Source of the DNA: Bacteroidia bacterium | GTDB lineage: Bacteria > Bacteroidota > Bacteroidia > M30B66 | DNA: 37,809 nucleotides | Direction of reading: 5' to 3' | Assembly (NCBI GenBank): GCA_018401705.1 | Contig: JAGYKL010000004.1 | Location: 1 to 37,809, forward strand | Shown here: in pieces, positions 1 to 8,814 of the stretch | How the letters are laid out: each line of letters starts with the position of its first letter | How positions within the stretch are numbered: the stretch's first letter is position 1 | Made by a program: the position numbers and the translations under genes | Notes under the pieces: model-generated | Database searches by the model: none | The model's input: only the letters and a program-made list of their open reading frames with translations | What the model was told of the DNA's origin: nothing

Positions 1-1109
1 CTGATAGCCTGAATGCTGGAAATTATTCAATTACAATTTCTGATGCTAACAATTGCAATGCTTCATCAACTTTTCAAATTTCAGAGCCTAATGAATTAAT
101 AATTCAAATTATTGGGCCTCCTGCGGTTTGCTACAATGATGAATATTCTCTTAGCGCAAATGTTTCTGGCGGGTCAGGAGTTTTGACTTATGAGTGGACA
201 AACGGTAATGAAAATCAAGATTTGTTTTTAATTGCAGATACTTCAATGCTGTGGACTGTGAATGTGATTGATGAAAATCAGTGTTCAGCTCAAAGTTCTC
301 ACGCTATCATGGTAAATCCTCTTCCGCCTGTTGAGATTACACCGGAGTCTCTTTCGCTTTGCGCCGGCGACTGTATAGAAGTTCAGGCTTTGCTTGTTGA
401 AGGAGGTAATTACATATGGAAAACCGGGGAGCAATCGCTCAGTGGCCAATCGGTTAGTCTATGTTTTGAAGAATCTGGCTTTGCAGACTTAAATCTCACA
501 GTAATTGATATAAACGGATGCACTAACGAAAGGCTATTTGAAAATTATTTTAATATTCACGAGCTACCTGTTGCCAATTTTTCAGTTCCAGAATCAACTT
601 TACCTTTATTAAATGCTGTTTTCCACTTTAGCAATCAATCAGAGGGAGCAGTTGATTATTTGTGGGATTTAAACGACAGGATTGTTGGAGAAGAATCATC
701 TGAATATTCTCTTACTTACACGTATACTGAGGTTGGAGAGTATCCTGTAAATCTCATTGCTATAAGTGAATTTGGTTGTACTGATGAGATACAGAAATGG
801 ATTAAAGTAACTGAAGACTTTGCCATTTTTCTTCCCAATGCTTTTACTCCTAATAGTGATGGTTTGAATGATGTTTTCATTCCTTTAGGAATTGGAATAA
901 GCAGTGATAATTATCGCTTAACTATTTTTGATCGGTGGGGAAATGAAATCTATGTTTCAACCGAGGTTCAACAAGGTTGGGATGGTCGAATTAGCAATTC
1001 AGGTAGTACTTTAAATGCAGAGAGTAATGTGTATGTTTGGCACTTACAGCTTGAAACATTTGATAATAAGAGCCATGAATACACAGGGAAGGTTACTCTA
1101 GTGCGCTAA
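1..1109 (+). CDS. 3' part of a large secreted protein with gliding-motility-associated C-terminal domain (partial)
   Basis: The reading frame is open from base 3 and enters from outside the window, so the true start is not visible. The visible 368 residues begin with an SprB-like repeat (GNYSITISDANNC), followed by Ig/PKD-like beta modules, including one around bases 570-800 with the aromatic-rich PKD pattern (DYLWDLND, then YTYTEVGEYPVNL). The last 95 or so residues are a classic CHU_C/TIGR04131 domain: FLPNAFTPNSDGLNDVF, then IFDRWGNEIY, then WDGR, ending TGKVTLVR. In Bacteroidota this C-terminus directs export through the type IX secretion system, and the giant repeat proteins carrying it are usually surface adhesins or gliding proteins. 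Its stop overlaps the convergent methyltransferase gene by 17 bases. The family assignment is secure; the adhesin role is inference. Confidence 0.9.
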   Translation, partial: DSLNAGNYSITISDANNCNASSTFQISEPNELIIQIIGPPAVCYNDEYSLSANVSGGSGVLTYEWTNGNENQDLFLIADTSMLWTVNVIDENQCSAQSSHAIMVNPLPPVEITPESLSLCAGDCIEVQALLVEGGNYIWKTGEQSLSGQSVSLCFEESGFADLNLTVIDINGCTNERLFENYFNIHELPVANFSVPESTLPLLNAVFHFSNQSEGAVDYLWDLNDRIVGEESSEYSLTYTYTEVGEYPVNLIAISEFGCTDEIQKWIKVTEDFAIFLPNAFTPNSDGLNDVFIPLGIGISSDNYRLTIFDRWGNEIYVSTEVQQGWDGRISNSGSTLNAESNVYVWHLQLETFDNKSHEYTGKVTLVR

Positions 1110-1629
1110 ATTTCATTTTTTCAAAAACATCGTACAACACAATTCCGGCACAAACGGAGACATTAAATGAGTGCTTGGTGCCAAATTGTGGAATTTCGAC
1201 AGCTATATCTACCAGGTCAAATAATGTTTCATCAACACCATTTACTTCATTGCCAAAAATTAGAGCTAGTGGGCCATTTGGCTGATAGTTATTTAGGGCA
1301 ACGCTTTCGGAGGTTTGTTCGATACAAATAATTTGATAATTCTCTTTCTTACAGAGTTCTACCGCTTCGCGGGAAGATGATAGGTGTTCCCACTCAACAC
1401 TTTCGGTTGCACCTAGAGCTGCTTTAAGAATTTCCTTGTTTGGAGGGCTGGCTGTTATTCCGCAAAGAAATATTTTCTCAATCATAAATGCATCGGATGT
1501 CCTGAAAATAGAGCCAACATTATGTGCAGAACGAATATTGTCAAGGATAATTCTAACAGGCCATTTAGAGCTTGAATGGAATTCTTCCTTAGACTTTCGG
1601 TTTAACTCAGTTAATTGTAACTTTCGCAT
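1093..1629 (-). CDS. SpoU/TrmH-family RNA 2'-O-methyltransferase
   Basis: The protein is a small SPOUT-fold methyltransferase of about 178 residues. All three family motifs are visible: [17 protein letters not shown] (motif 1, with N and R for ribose/SAM handling), [12 protein letters not shown] (motif 2) and [22 protein letters not shown] (motif 3, the knot that holds SAM). Such enzymes transfer a methyl group from SAM to a ribose 2'-OH in tRNA or rRNA; the exact target cannot be read from the sequence. The frame can be opened two codons earlier at a TTG (1635), but the ATG at 1629 is the better start. Only 11 bases separate this ATG from the divergent mutS ATG, so its promoter must lie inside mutS codons. 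The 3' end overlaps the convergent secreted-protein gene by 17 bases. Confidence 0.93.
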   Translation of the reverse strand: MRKLQLTELNRKSKEEFHSSSKWPVRIILDNIRSAHNVGSIFRTSDAFMIEKIFLCGITASPPNKEILKAALGATESVEWEHLSSSREAVELCKKENYQIICIEQTSESVALNNYQPNGPLALIFGNEVNGVDETLFDLVDIAVEIPQFGTKHSFNVSVCAGIVLYDVFEKMKFSALE

Positions 1630-1640
1630 GGTCAAATTTC

Positions 1641-4289
1641 ATGGCCAAAATACACGAAATACCATTGAAAGCAGCAAAAACAAACGCAACAAAAAGCGCA
1701 AAGGAAACCCCTTTGATGCAACAATATTTAGGAATCAAGGCGAAATACCCTGATGCACTGCTATTGTTTCGTGTTGGCGATTTTTATGAAACCTTTGGAG
1801 AAGATGCTATAAAGGCAGCTGGCATTCTTGGAATTGTGCTCACACGCCGTGCAAATGGCTCTGCAGCATATGTTGAATTAGCCGGTTTTCCTCATCATTC
1901 ATTAGATACTTATTTACCCAAGCTGGTTAGAGCAGGGCTAAGAGTGGCCATTTGCGATCAACTCGAAGATCCGAAAACAACCAAAACAATTGTGAAAAGA
2001 GGCGTTACCGAATTGGTAACTCCAGGCTTGAGAAGTGGCGATAAACTATTAGATCAGGGAAGTAATACTTTTTTATGTGCAGTATTCAAAGGAAAGAATG
2101 AACATGGAGTTGCTTTTCTAGATCATTCAACTGGTGAATATCTTGTAGCTCAAGGTAAGCCTGATTATGTCGAAAAACTGATTCAGAATTTTCAGCCAGG
2201 CGAGATTTTAATGCCCAAGCATGATTTAAAAGGCTTTAAGGAGAAATTTGGTGAGCGCTTTTTTACCTACACACTCGATGAGTGGATTTTTCAAGAGTCG
2301 TATGCCAGAGAATTGCTAAATAAGCAGTTCGAAACAAAATCTCTAAAAGGTTTTGGAATAGACGAAAGAGAGTTGGCTGTAATTGCGGCTGGAGCTTGCT
2401 TGCATTATCTAAATGAAACCAATCATAACATTACATCTCACATTACTTCTATTTCTAGAATTGAAGAAGATCGTTATATGTGGCTCGATGGTTTCACTAT
2501 GAGGAACTTGGAGCTTTTTTCTTCTAGCAACGACCAGGCTATTACCTTGTTTGATGTCATCAATCAAACTACAACTCCAATGGGAGCAAGAATGCTTAAA
2601 CGATGGCTTGCATTGCCTTTAAAAGAGAAAAAGCTTATTGATGATCGCCTTAACGTGGTGAACTTTTTGGTTCATGATGAAGAATTCGCTTCTAGCATTT
2701 CGGGATATTTGAAGCAAGCCGGCGATCTTGAAAGAATCATTGCACGTGTTGCAGTTCAAAGAATTGGTCCAAGGGAAATGATGCAGCTAAAGCGCGCTTT
2801 AACTGTAATTCAGCCATTAAAAGATTTATGTGAAAGTACTCAAGAGCCCATGCTGCAGGTTATTGCCGAACAGCTTAATCCTTGCTTGCTCATTAGACAA
2901 AGAATAGAAAACGAATTAGTTGATGATCCTCCAGCAGCTTTGCACAAAGGAGATGTGATAGCTGATGGCGTAAATGCTGAGCTTGATGAGTTAAGAGAAA
3001 TCAAACGTAGTGGTAAAGATTATCTTTTGAAAATCCAACAGCGCGAATCTGAGAAAACCGGGATTTCTTCACTGAAAATAAGTTTTAATAACGTTTTTGG
3101 GTATTATCTGGAGGTTACAAATGCTCATAAGGACAAAGTGCCCGAAGATTGGATTAGAAAGCAAACTTTAGTGAATGCAGAGCGATACATCACACCTGAA
3201 ATAAAAACGTTTGAAGAGAAGATTTTAGGCGCTGAAGATAAAATTGCTGCCATAGAATCATCATTGTATAACGATTTGGTTATAGCGATTTCTGAATATA
3301 TACAACCTATTCAGCATAATGCTTTTCTTTTGGCGCAAATCGATTGCTTACTTGGCTTTTCAAGTCTTGCTAAAAAGAATAATTACGTTAAGCCAGAAAT
3401 AACAGATGAGCTTGATTTAGAAATAACAGAAGGCAGACATCCGGTGATTGAAAAACAATTGAAGGATGGTGAAGAGTATGTTTCTAATAATGTGAAGCTA
3501 AACGCAGATGATTGTCAAATAATGATGATCACTGGTCCGAATATGTCGGGTAAGTCGGCCTTGTTAAGGCAAACTGCCTTGATTACTATTATGGCTCAGA
3601 TTGGTTGTTTTGTTCCGGCTAAAGCCGCAAGGATTGGTGTTGTAGACAAAATCTTCACCAGAGTTGGGGCTTCTGATAATATAAGCAGTGGCGAATCTAC
3701 TTTTATGGTTGAGATGAATGAAACTGCATCAATCTTGAATAACTTAAGCGAGAGAAGCCTGATTTTGCTTGATGAGATTGGTCGTGGAACGAGCACTTAT
3801 GATGGTATTTCAATTGCATGGGCGATTGCCGAATTTCTTCATGAACAACCCGTTTCACGGGCGAAGACTTTGTTTGCCACTCACTATCATGAGCTTAATG
3901 ATATGGCATTGAAGTTTTCTAGAATAAGGAATTACAACGTCTCAGTGAAGGAGATAAATCAGAAGGTTATCTTTTTAAGAAAGCTTAAAGAAGGAGGCTC
4001 AAATCATAGCTTTGGGATTCATGTTGCAAAGATGGCCGGGATGCCAAGAAGTTTAGTCGATAGGGCAACGCAAATTCTTAAAGAAATGGAAGAAATGCAC
4101 AGGCAAAATGGCAAGGCTTCGAAAGTGCCTGAACATGTACAGAATAACATGCAATTGAGCTTTTTTCAGTTGGATGATCCTGTTTTACAGCAGATTAAGG
4201 AGCAAATTGAAGCAGCAGACATAGATAATCTAACTCCAGTGGAGGCATTAATGAAACTCCACGGAATCAAGCGATTACTAAAAGGTTGA
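1641..4289 (+). CDS. mutS: DNA mismatch repair protein MutS
   Basis: MutS recognises mismatches and small loops and starts methyl-independent or nick-directed repair together with MutL. At 882 residues it is the usual length for a MutS1. The mismatch-binding Phe-x-Glu is present as F48-Y49-E50 in [13 protein letters not shown]. The ABC-type ATPase is complete: Walker A GPNMSGKS at residues 632-639, Walker [16 protein letters not shown] with D711-E712, and the downstream H-loop [10 protein letters not shown]. The last 80 residues hold the helix-turn-helix dimer region and a C-terminal tail. The ATG at 1641 gives a short basic N-terminal tail before [27 protein letters not shown], where Bacteroidota homologues normally begin. 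A weak promoter-like TAACTTTC (1618-1625) lies inside the divergent methyltransferase gene. Confidence 0.98.
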   Translation: MAKIHEIPLKAAKTNATKSAKETPLMQQYLGIKAKYPDALLLFRVGDFYETFGEDAIKAAGILGIVLTRRANGSAAYVELAGFPHHSLDTYLPKLVRAGLRVAICDQLEDPKTTKTIVKRGVTELVTPGLRSGDKLLDQGSNTFLCAVFKGKNEHGVAFLDHSTGEYLVAQGKPDYVEKLIQNFQPGEILMPKHDLKGFKEKFGERFFTYTLDEWIFQESYARELLNKQFETKSLKGFGIDERELAVIAAGACLHYLNETNHNITSHITSISRIEEDRYMWLDGFTMRNLELFSSSNDQAITLFDVINQTTTPMGARMLKRWLALPLKEKKLIDDRLNVVNFLVHDEEFASSISGYLKQAGDLERIIARVAVQRIGPREMMQLKRALTVIQPLKDLCESTQEPMLQVIAEQLNPCLLIRQRIENELVDDPPAALHKGDVIADGVNAELDELREIKRSGKDYLLKIQQRESEKTGISSLKISFNNVFGYYLEVTNAHKDKVPEDWIRKQTLVNAERYITPEIKTFEEKILGAEDKIAAIESSLYNDLVIAISEYIQPIQHNAFLLAQIDCLLGFSSLAKKNNYVKPEITDELDLEITEGRHPVIEKQLKDGEEYVSNNVKLNADDCQIMMITGPNMSGKSALLRQTALITIMAQIGCFVPAKAARIGVVDKIFTRVGASDNISSGESTFMVEMNETASILNNLSERSLILLDEIGRGTSTYDGISIAWAIAEFLHEQPVSRAKTLFATHYHELNDMALKFSRIRNYNVSVKEINQKVIFLRKLKEGGSNHSFGIHVAKMAGMPRSLVDRATQILKEMEEMHRQNGKASKVPEHVQNNMQLSFFQLDDPVLQQIKEQIEAADIDNLTPVEALMKLHGIKRLLKG

Positions 4290-4309
4290 GTTTTTTTTTC
4301 AAAGATTTT

Positions 4310-4339
4310 TTTGGAGAAGTAGAAAATCTTGTACTTTTG
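4310..4339 (+). promoter_or_regulatory. Bacteroidota-type promoter of tRNA-Gly
   Basis: TTTG at 4310-4313 is followed by an 18-base spacer and then TACTTTTG at 4332-4339, a full match to the TAnnTTTG -7 consensus of the Bacteroidota primary sigma factor. The predicted transcription start falls a few bases before the tRNA 5' end at 4351. The tRNA-Leu promoter on the other strand carries the identical TACTTTTG. Confidence 0.85.
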
Positions 4340-4350
4340 CCTTCCCCAAA

Positions 4351-4423
<73 letters not shown>

Positions 4424-4425
4424 CT

Positions 4426-4462
4426 AAAAAAAGCAACAATCAAATCGATTGTTGCTTTTTTG
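4426..4462 (+). terminator. Rho-independent terminator after tRNA-Gly
   Basis: A perfect 9-bp stem GCAACAATC (4433-4441) / GATTGTTGC (4447-4455) with a 5-base loop is followed by a T run (4456-4461). An A run precedes the stem, so it can also act on the opposite strand as a bidirectional terminator for transcripts leaving the gene that ends at 4633. Confidence 0.9.
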
Positions 4463-4477
4463 TTTTACAGAAATCTT

Positions 4478-4615
4478 GCGTGAGCGATTGTAGCGGAAAC
4501 CCCGTTAAAGGCCGGTTGAGTGCGGGCACGGAGTTGAAGTGTAAAGCGCGACCCAGAGTGAGCCATAAGCTATGAGTTTTACGAATAGAGGATGGCGAAC
4601 CTCTGGGGCACGCCC
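4478..4615 (-). repeat. GC-richer structured intergenic element, possibly a dispersed Bacteroidota repeat
   Basis: This stretch is visibly richer in G and C than its surroundings and contains no credible gene. On the minus strand it begins GGGCGTGCCC, which folds on itself (4606-4609 with 4612-4615), then has a second hairpin with AGAGG/CCTCT arms (4587-4591 with 4600-4604), a near-palindrome around CATAAGCTATG (4564-4574), the small GTGCGGGCAC hairpin (4520-4529), and ends near TTTCCGCTACAATC. From memory, intergenic repeats that start with GGGCGT and end with a TTTCCGCT-ACAATC tail recur in Bacteroidota genomes. Only one copy is visible here, so the repeat assignment is an inference. It lies just downstream of the minus-strand gene ending at 4633 and could be its structured 3' UTR. 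Confidence 0.4.
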
Positions 4616-4632
4616 AAATCTTTATAATAAGC

Positions 4633-7600
4633 TTATCTAACTACCTTAAACGTTCTTGAGAAGCCTTTTGAATCTTTCAGGTGAATCAAATAGATTCCTT
4701 GAGTGTCTGATGGATAGCCAATAATTTCATCGTTATTGCTGATCTTCCCAGCTGCAAGCAAGCTACCTCGTAAATCGAACACTGAATAGTCGAGTTCGTC
4801 ATTCAGCAAACTACTTACTAGCCATCCTCTTGAAGTATTGCTTGTATAGATATTTTTCATTGAGGTAATTGCAGAGATAGTAACCGTAGATACAACAAAG
4901 GGCTCTGAAAGCTCAGAACATCCGAATTCATCTTCGATACGAGCAATGTATGAGCCTGTTGCAGTAATTAAAAGTGTGTCATTTAGCTCATCTTCAAGCA
5001 GTTCACCATCGAGATACCAATTAATCATTCCTTGTGGGTTTCCTGCCAATATTAATTCTCCTCCAGAAAGTTCAATAACAGGCTGCTCTGGATTAGGATG
5101 AACGGTAACCAAAACTGTATCTGTATCAATACAATTGTTTTCGTTACTCACTGTAAGAACGTATTCTGTTGTGGTGGTTGCATCACTAAACGGAGTAGGT
5201 GAAAAGGGATTAGAAAGTCCATCAACAGGCAGCCAACTAGGGTTTTCATTACTTGCGTCTCCAAGAATTCCGGTTTGAGATAAGCATAAATCTAAATCTG
5301 CTCCTGCAATTGCAATTGGGTTTGTATTAACGGTAACTGTTACAGAGTCGATAGTAGAGCAACCTCCCTCGTTTGTTACTGTTAAAACGTATGTAGTTGT
5401 AGAAACCGGGCTTGCATCTGTTATAGCACTTTGTGGGTCAGATAAACCAGTTGAGGGAGTCCAATTTGCATTTTGATTAAACTCATCGCCTATGCTAATT
5501 GTAAGGCCTTGGCAAATGCTTGTGTCTTCTCCCGCTGAGGCAATAGGGGGTGCCAAAACAGTCACCGTAACGCTGTCGGTTGATGAGCAACCTACATCAT
5601 TTTGAGTTGTTAAGATATATGTTGTAGTTTCGGATGGACTTGCTTCAGGTTCGGCACTTTGAGCATTGTCTAAGCCAGTTTCTGGAAACCATGTAGCATT
5701 TTCGTTTGATGCATTTCCAATGGAGATTGCATCACCTTGACAAATAGTTAAATCAATACCTGCATTAACCGTTGGTGCTTCCGAAATGGCCAAATTGGTA
5801 TTAGCACTTACAGTTAGTGGATTTGCACAAGTCAAGCTTGAGCTTATTTGAACTTCAACATTAGCAGGCACAGATAAAGTATCAAGAACAAACATTGGTG
5901 AGCTGGTATTAATTGGATTACCGTTGATAGTCCAAGAAAATTGGGCATTTGCTCCTAAGCCGGTTCCTGATGCAGCAAGCAAAATTGGTTCTCCGCCGCA
6001 AGCGGCAGGAGGATTTGCTAGAAGACTTGCAACTGGTGTAATTCCTGATTGAATTCTAATATCATAACCATTGTCAGGAGCAGTTAGCATAGGCGATTCG
6101 CATACAACTCTAATGCGATATCCGGTGCCATTTAGTCCGCCCGGGAGTTGACAAGTAATAATGTTTGATGGGCTGATGTTGGGGTTAACCAGCGTGTAAG
6201 AGCCGATGTTTTGGGGATTATCGAAACTTCCGTTGGCATCACTAAGCTGAGCGATAATGACTTCGTTATTGTATAGTAAGCCAGTTGCCAGGTAACCAAC
6301 AAAAATTCTTGAGCCTGAGCAGAAGATACTGTCTTGCAAGTAAGTTTTGGATAGGGAGTCGGGAGCCAAGGTATGAAAGACATTGCTAATTCCACCTGAA
6401 CAATAGCCATAGGTTTTTTCGTTTTGATAAACTATTTCTATCGCATCAACACCGCCATTATTAGCCAGGCAATAAGTTGATTGACTTCCTATTTGGAAAC
6501 CTCCGTTTAGAGTAAATGATTGACTATTTAATCTGGCAAAATAGCCAACTGTATCGTTGATGAATTCCATTTCATCAATTTCTGCATTTGTGTTTGAAGT
6601 TGGAAAAATCCCTTCCCAGGCCTCACCGCCGTTGTTAGTCCAATAGAACTTTCCAAATGTGCCAGCTGCATAAGCCAGCGAGTCGCTCGCTACCCAAACA
6701 TCGTTAAATGAAGTATTTACATTAACATCAGTATTTTTAAGCTCCCAAGTTGCCCCTCCATCGAGGGTTCTGAATATTTTGTTTCCTCCAACTGCCATTC
6801 CAAATTGTGAATTGAGGAAATGAATTCCATCGAGGTATTCGTCGCTACCAACATTTTGGACTTCCCAGTTTAGACCGGCATCGCTGGTTTTGATTACTGT
6901 TCCATTTCCACCGCTTGCATAAGCGTGATTTGCATCAGGGGCGCAAAGATCGGTTAGGAATTCAGTTGTGCCACTTTCTATCGACTGCCATGTAAATCCG
7001 GCGTCAGTTGAGCGAATGATGCTGCCTGCTTCACCACAAGCAAGCACTATATTATCATCGAGCCATTTAACAGATGAATGGAACTTATCTGTACCAGAAG
7101 AAATTCTTTTATGGGTTAATCCGCTGTTTTTTGATCTATAAATATTTCCGCTAGTGCCGACCATAAGTCCAATTTCTGGTGTTTTATATGCAATGCCATA
7201 TTGTCTGCCAATACCTGAGACTTTATTGTCCCATGAATTACCGCCATTATCAGTGAATGCAATTCGACCTCTATCGCCGCCAACGTATCCATGTTCTTCA
7301 TCGAGAAAGAAACCACAGCTAACAGTTTCATTGAGGTCAGAGGGTATCTGTTGCCACGTTTCACCGCCATCGTCGGTCCTAAGAATTAGATTTAAATCTC
7401 CGAAAATATATCCTGTATTGGCGTTTACCCAATGCATTCTCAGCCAGATTTGACCTTCTTCGGCATCGTAAGAAGTCCACGAGTTTCCTCCGTTAATAGT
7501 TTTAAGAAGTTTATTGCTTGACATAGCATAGCCAATTTGTTCATCAGCAAACCAAACCTCTTTTAAGAAATCACTTCCACTGTAAACACTTTGAAAAGAG

Positions 7601-8172
7601 CCACCACCATTTGTAGTTCTAAAAAGTGCACCACTGTTTCCAACATAAAAACCTAAGTTTTGATTCACAAACCAGACATCTCTCAAAGTGATTGAGCCAG
7701 ATTGTATTGTAGTCCAAAACGCACCGCCATTTGTAGATTTTCTTACAATGCCATTTTGACCAACCACAAATCCTACTTGCGGGGTAGGGAAGTGAATGCT
7801 GTTGTAGCCAGCGCCAACGCCTGATGTTTGAGTAACCCAGGTTTGACCACCGTCAGTTGTTTTTAGCACTGTGCTTGAATTTCCAACTGCCCAGCCTGTA
7901 AATGCATCAACGAAATGAAGTCTGTACATAGCAGCGGTGCTACCTGTATTCATCCGAATCCATGTTTCTCCACCGTCTATTGTTCTAAGAATTGAATTAG
8001 TTCCAGAACAATTTCCAATGCCTGCTGATACTCCGCAAGCATATCCAGTGAGGCGATCTGCAAAGAATATATCACTGATATTGCTATTGTACGTATTGGC
8101 GCAACGCCACTGGGCAAAAGCCTGGCTTATTGGTACTATCAGAAGCAGCGTGAAAATAATATGACGAATCAT
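4633..8172 (-). CDS. Large secreted beta-propeller (BNR/YCF48-like) protein with Ig-like modules and T9SS-type C-terminus
   Basis: This 1179-residue exported protein has a clear signal peptide (MIRHIIFTLLLIVPISQAFAQ). Residues of about 25-570 are a long series of YCF48/BNR-type blades of roughly 40 residues, each with a Gly-Gly-x-x-W core such as TTDGGQTWVTQ, KSTNGGAFWTT and RTLDGGATWELK. Enough blades are present for about two propellers. After an uncharacterised beta-rich stretch, three near-identical modules of about 75-79 residues follow from around 797, 877 and 953, each with a DxxxCQG-type start and a CSxxDSVTVTV-type end (the third more divergent). The last 75 residues resemble a T9SS type A sorting domain (YSVFDLRGSLLAAG, GIYLIHLKDSKG, FKVVR), but the usual YPNP box is replaced by YTSN. 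Secretion via T9SS is likely; the function is unknown. Confidence 0.92.
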   Translation of the reverse strand: MIRHIIFTLLLIVPISQAFAQWRCANTYNSNISDIFFADRLTGYACGVSAGIGNCSGTNSILRTIDGGETWIRMNTGSTAAMYRLHFVDAFTGWAVGNSSTVLKTTDGGQTWVTQTSGVGAGYNSIHFPTPQVGFVVGQNGIVRKSTNGGAFWTTIQSGSITLRDVWFVNQNLGFYVGNSGALFRTTNGGGSFQSVYSGSDFLKEVWFADEQIGYAMSSNKLLKTINGGNSWTSYDAEEGQIWLRMHWVNANTGYIFGDLNLILRTDDGGETWQQIPSDLNETVSCGFFLDEEHGYVGGDRGRIAFTDNGGNSWDNKVSGIGRQYGIAYKTPEIGLMVGTSGNIYRSKNSGLTHKRISSGTDKFHSSVKWLDDNIVLACGEAGSIIRSTDAGFTWQSIESGTTEFLTDLCAPDANHAYASGGNGTVIKTSDAGLNWEVQNVGSDEYLDGIHFLNSQFGMAVGGNKIFRTLDGGATWELKNTDVNVNTSFNDVWVASDSLAYAAGTFGKFYWTNNGGEAWEGIFPTSNTNAEIDEMEFINDTVGYFARLNSQSFTLNGGFQIGSQSTYCLANNGGVDAIEIVYQNEKTYGYCSGGISNVFHTLAPDSLSKTYLQDSIFCSGSRIFVGYLATGLLYNNEVIIAQLSDANGSFDNPQNIGSYTLVNPNISPSNIITCQLPGGLNGTGYRIRVVCESPMLTAPDNGYDIRIQSGITPVASLLANPPAACGGEPILLAASGTGLGANAQFSWTINGNPINTSSPMFVLDTLSVPANVEVQISSSLTCANPLTVSANTNLAISEAPTVNAGIDLTICQGDAISIGNASNENATWFPETGLDNAQSAEPEASPSETTTYILTTQNDVGCSSTDSVTVTVLAPPIASAGEDTSICQGLTISIGDEFNQNANWTPSTGLSDPQSAITDASPVSTTTYVLTVTNEGGCSTIDSVTVTVNTNPIAIAGADLDLCLSQTGILGDASNENPSWLPVDGLSNPFSPTPFSDATTTTEYVLTVSNENNCIDTDTVLVTVHPNPEQPVIELSGGELILAGNPQGMINWYLDGELLEDELNDTLLITATGSYIARIEDEFGCSELSEPFVVSTVTISAITSMKNIYTSNTSRGWLVSSLLNDELDYSVFDLRGSLLAAGKISNNDEIIGYPSDTQGIYLIHLKDSKGFSRTFKVVR

Positions 8173-8321
8173 TTAAAAGGACTTAGGTTTTGTTAGAGCA
8201 CATGAACTGTAAATGCAGAGTAAAACTATAGCTTTCCTGCAAATGAAAATGTTAAAATGCATGTTTTACCTTCAAACAATTGAAAATTTAAATTTTTACG
8301 AGAAGCTTAGGAAGTTGATAA

Positions 8322-8613
8322 GAGAAAGATAGAATAACAGAAATCAGTTTGCTAATCCTCGCTTTCGCTCTGCTGTACATTAAAATGAGAGAGAAAGAGA
8401 GGGTGAATGAAGAAAAATCAGAGAAATAATCTTCTTTCTCGCTCCGGTATTCTTTATAAAGAGTGAGAATCAGAAAGAGAATGAAGAAAATCAGAGAAAT
8501 AATCCTCGCTTTCGCTCTGATATTCATTAGAGAGAGTGAGAATCAGAAGGAGAATGAAGAAAAAAATCAGAGAAATAATCCTCGCTTTCGCTCTGATTCT
8601 CTCTCTGATTTTT
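8322..8613 (-). repeat. About four tandem copies of a 73-bp unit derived from the tRNA-Leu terminator region
   Basis: Equivalent positions recur every 73-76 bases: AATCCTCG-like words start at 8354, 8428, 8501 and 8577, and ATGAAG at 8407, 8481 and 8554. Read on the minus strand, each unit has the form ATCAGAG, CGAAAGCGAGGATTATTT, CTCTGAT, T-rich tail. The two units nearest tRNA-Leu keep both arms (8490-8496 with 8515-8521; 8566-8572 with 8591-8597), while the outer two have decayed arms. The unit length is not a multiple of three, and the short frames running through it are repeat artefacts. Bases 8173-8321 upstream show nothing beyond AT-rich partial palindromes and the 5' flank of the preceding gene. 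Confidence 0.85.
8562..8613 (-). terminator. Terminator of tRNA-Leu
   Basis: A perfect 12-bp inverted repeat, AAAAATCAGAGA (8562-8573) with TCTCTGATTTTT (8602-8613), lies immediately 3' of tRNA-Leu on the minus strand and ends in a T run. An alternative shorter stem uses 8591-8597. It forms the first of the tandem repeat units. Confidence 0.7.
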
Positions 8614-8615
8614 AG

Positions 8616-8700
8616 TGCCCGGGGCGGGAATCGAACCCGCACGACCGCAATGGTCACAGGATTTTAAGTCCTGCGTGTCTACCAGTTCCACCACCCGGGC
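8616..8700 (-). tRNA. tRNA-Leu (anticodon TAA)
   Basis: A type II cloverleaf of 85 bases. The acceptor GCCCGGG pairs with CCCGGGC, with A as discriminator (complement of 8616). The anticodon stem CAGGA/TCCTG encloses loop CTTAAAA with anticodon TAA (complement of 8664-8666). The long variable arm TGACC-ATTGC-GGTCG and the T arm GCGGG-TTCGATT-CCCGC confirm a leucine tRNA. CCA is not encoded. Confidence 0.97.
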
Positions 8701-8711
8701 GGGTGGGAGGG

Positions 8712-8739
8712 CAAAAGTAGAAAATAATTTCAATTCCAA
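8712..8739 (-). promoter_or_regulatory. Bacteroidota-type promoter of tRNA-Leu
   Basis: On the minus strand TTG (complement of 8737-8739) is followed by a 17-base spacer and TACTTTTG (complement of 8712-8719), a full match to TAnnTTTG. The start of transcription would fall a few bases upstream of the tRNA 5' end at 8700. Confidence 0.85.
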
Positions 8740-8814
8740 TAAAAAAAAATGAAATGTAATTAAGTGTTTATCAATGGGAAATAATTGTAGTTTTATTCCT
8801 CTCTATGAACAAAT

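Noticed and set aside
1436-1753. 105-residue plus-strand frame across the methyltransferase/mutS junction
   Set aside because: It is antisense to the methyltransferase and out of frame with mutS, with no family features.
8322-8613. Possible CRISPR array
   Set aside because: The repeats are directly abutting diverging copies of about 73 bases with no unique spacers of constant length and no cas genes nearby.
8288-8739. Three overlapping small minus-strand reading frames with shared RAKARIISLIFF-like segments
   Set aside because: They are the 73-bp tandem repeat and tRNA-Leu read in shifting frames. The unit is not a multiple of three and there is no start context or family resemblance.
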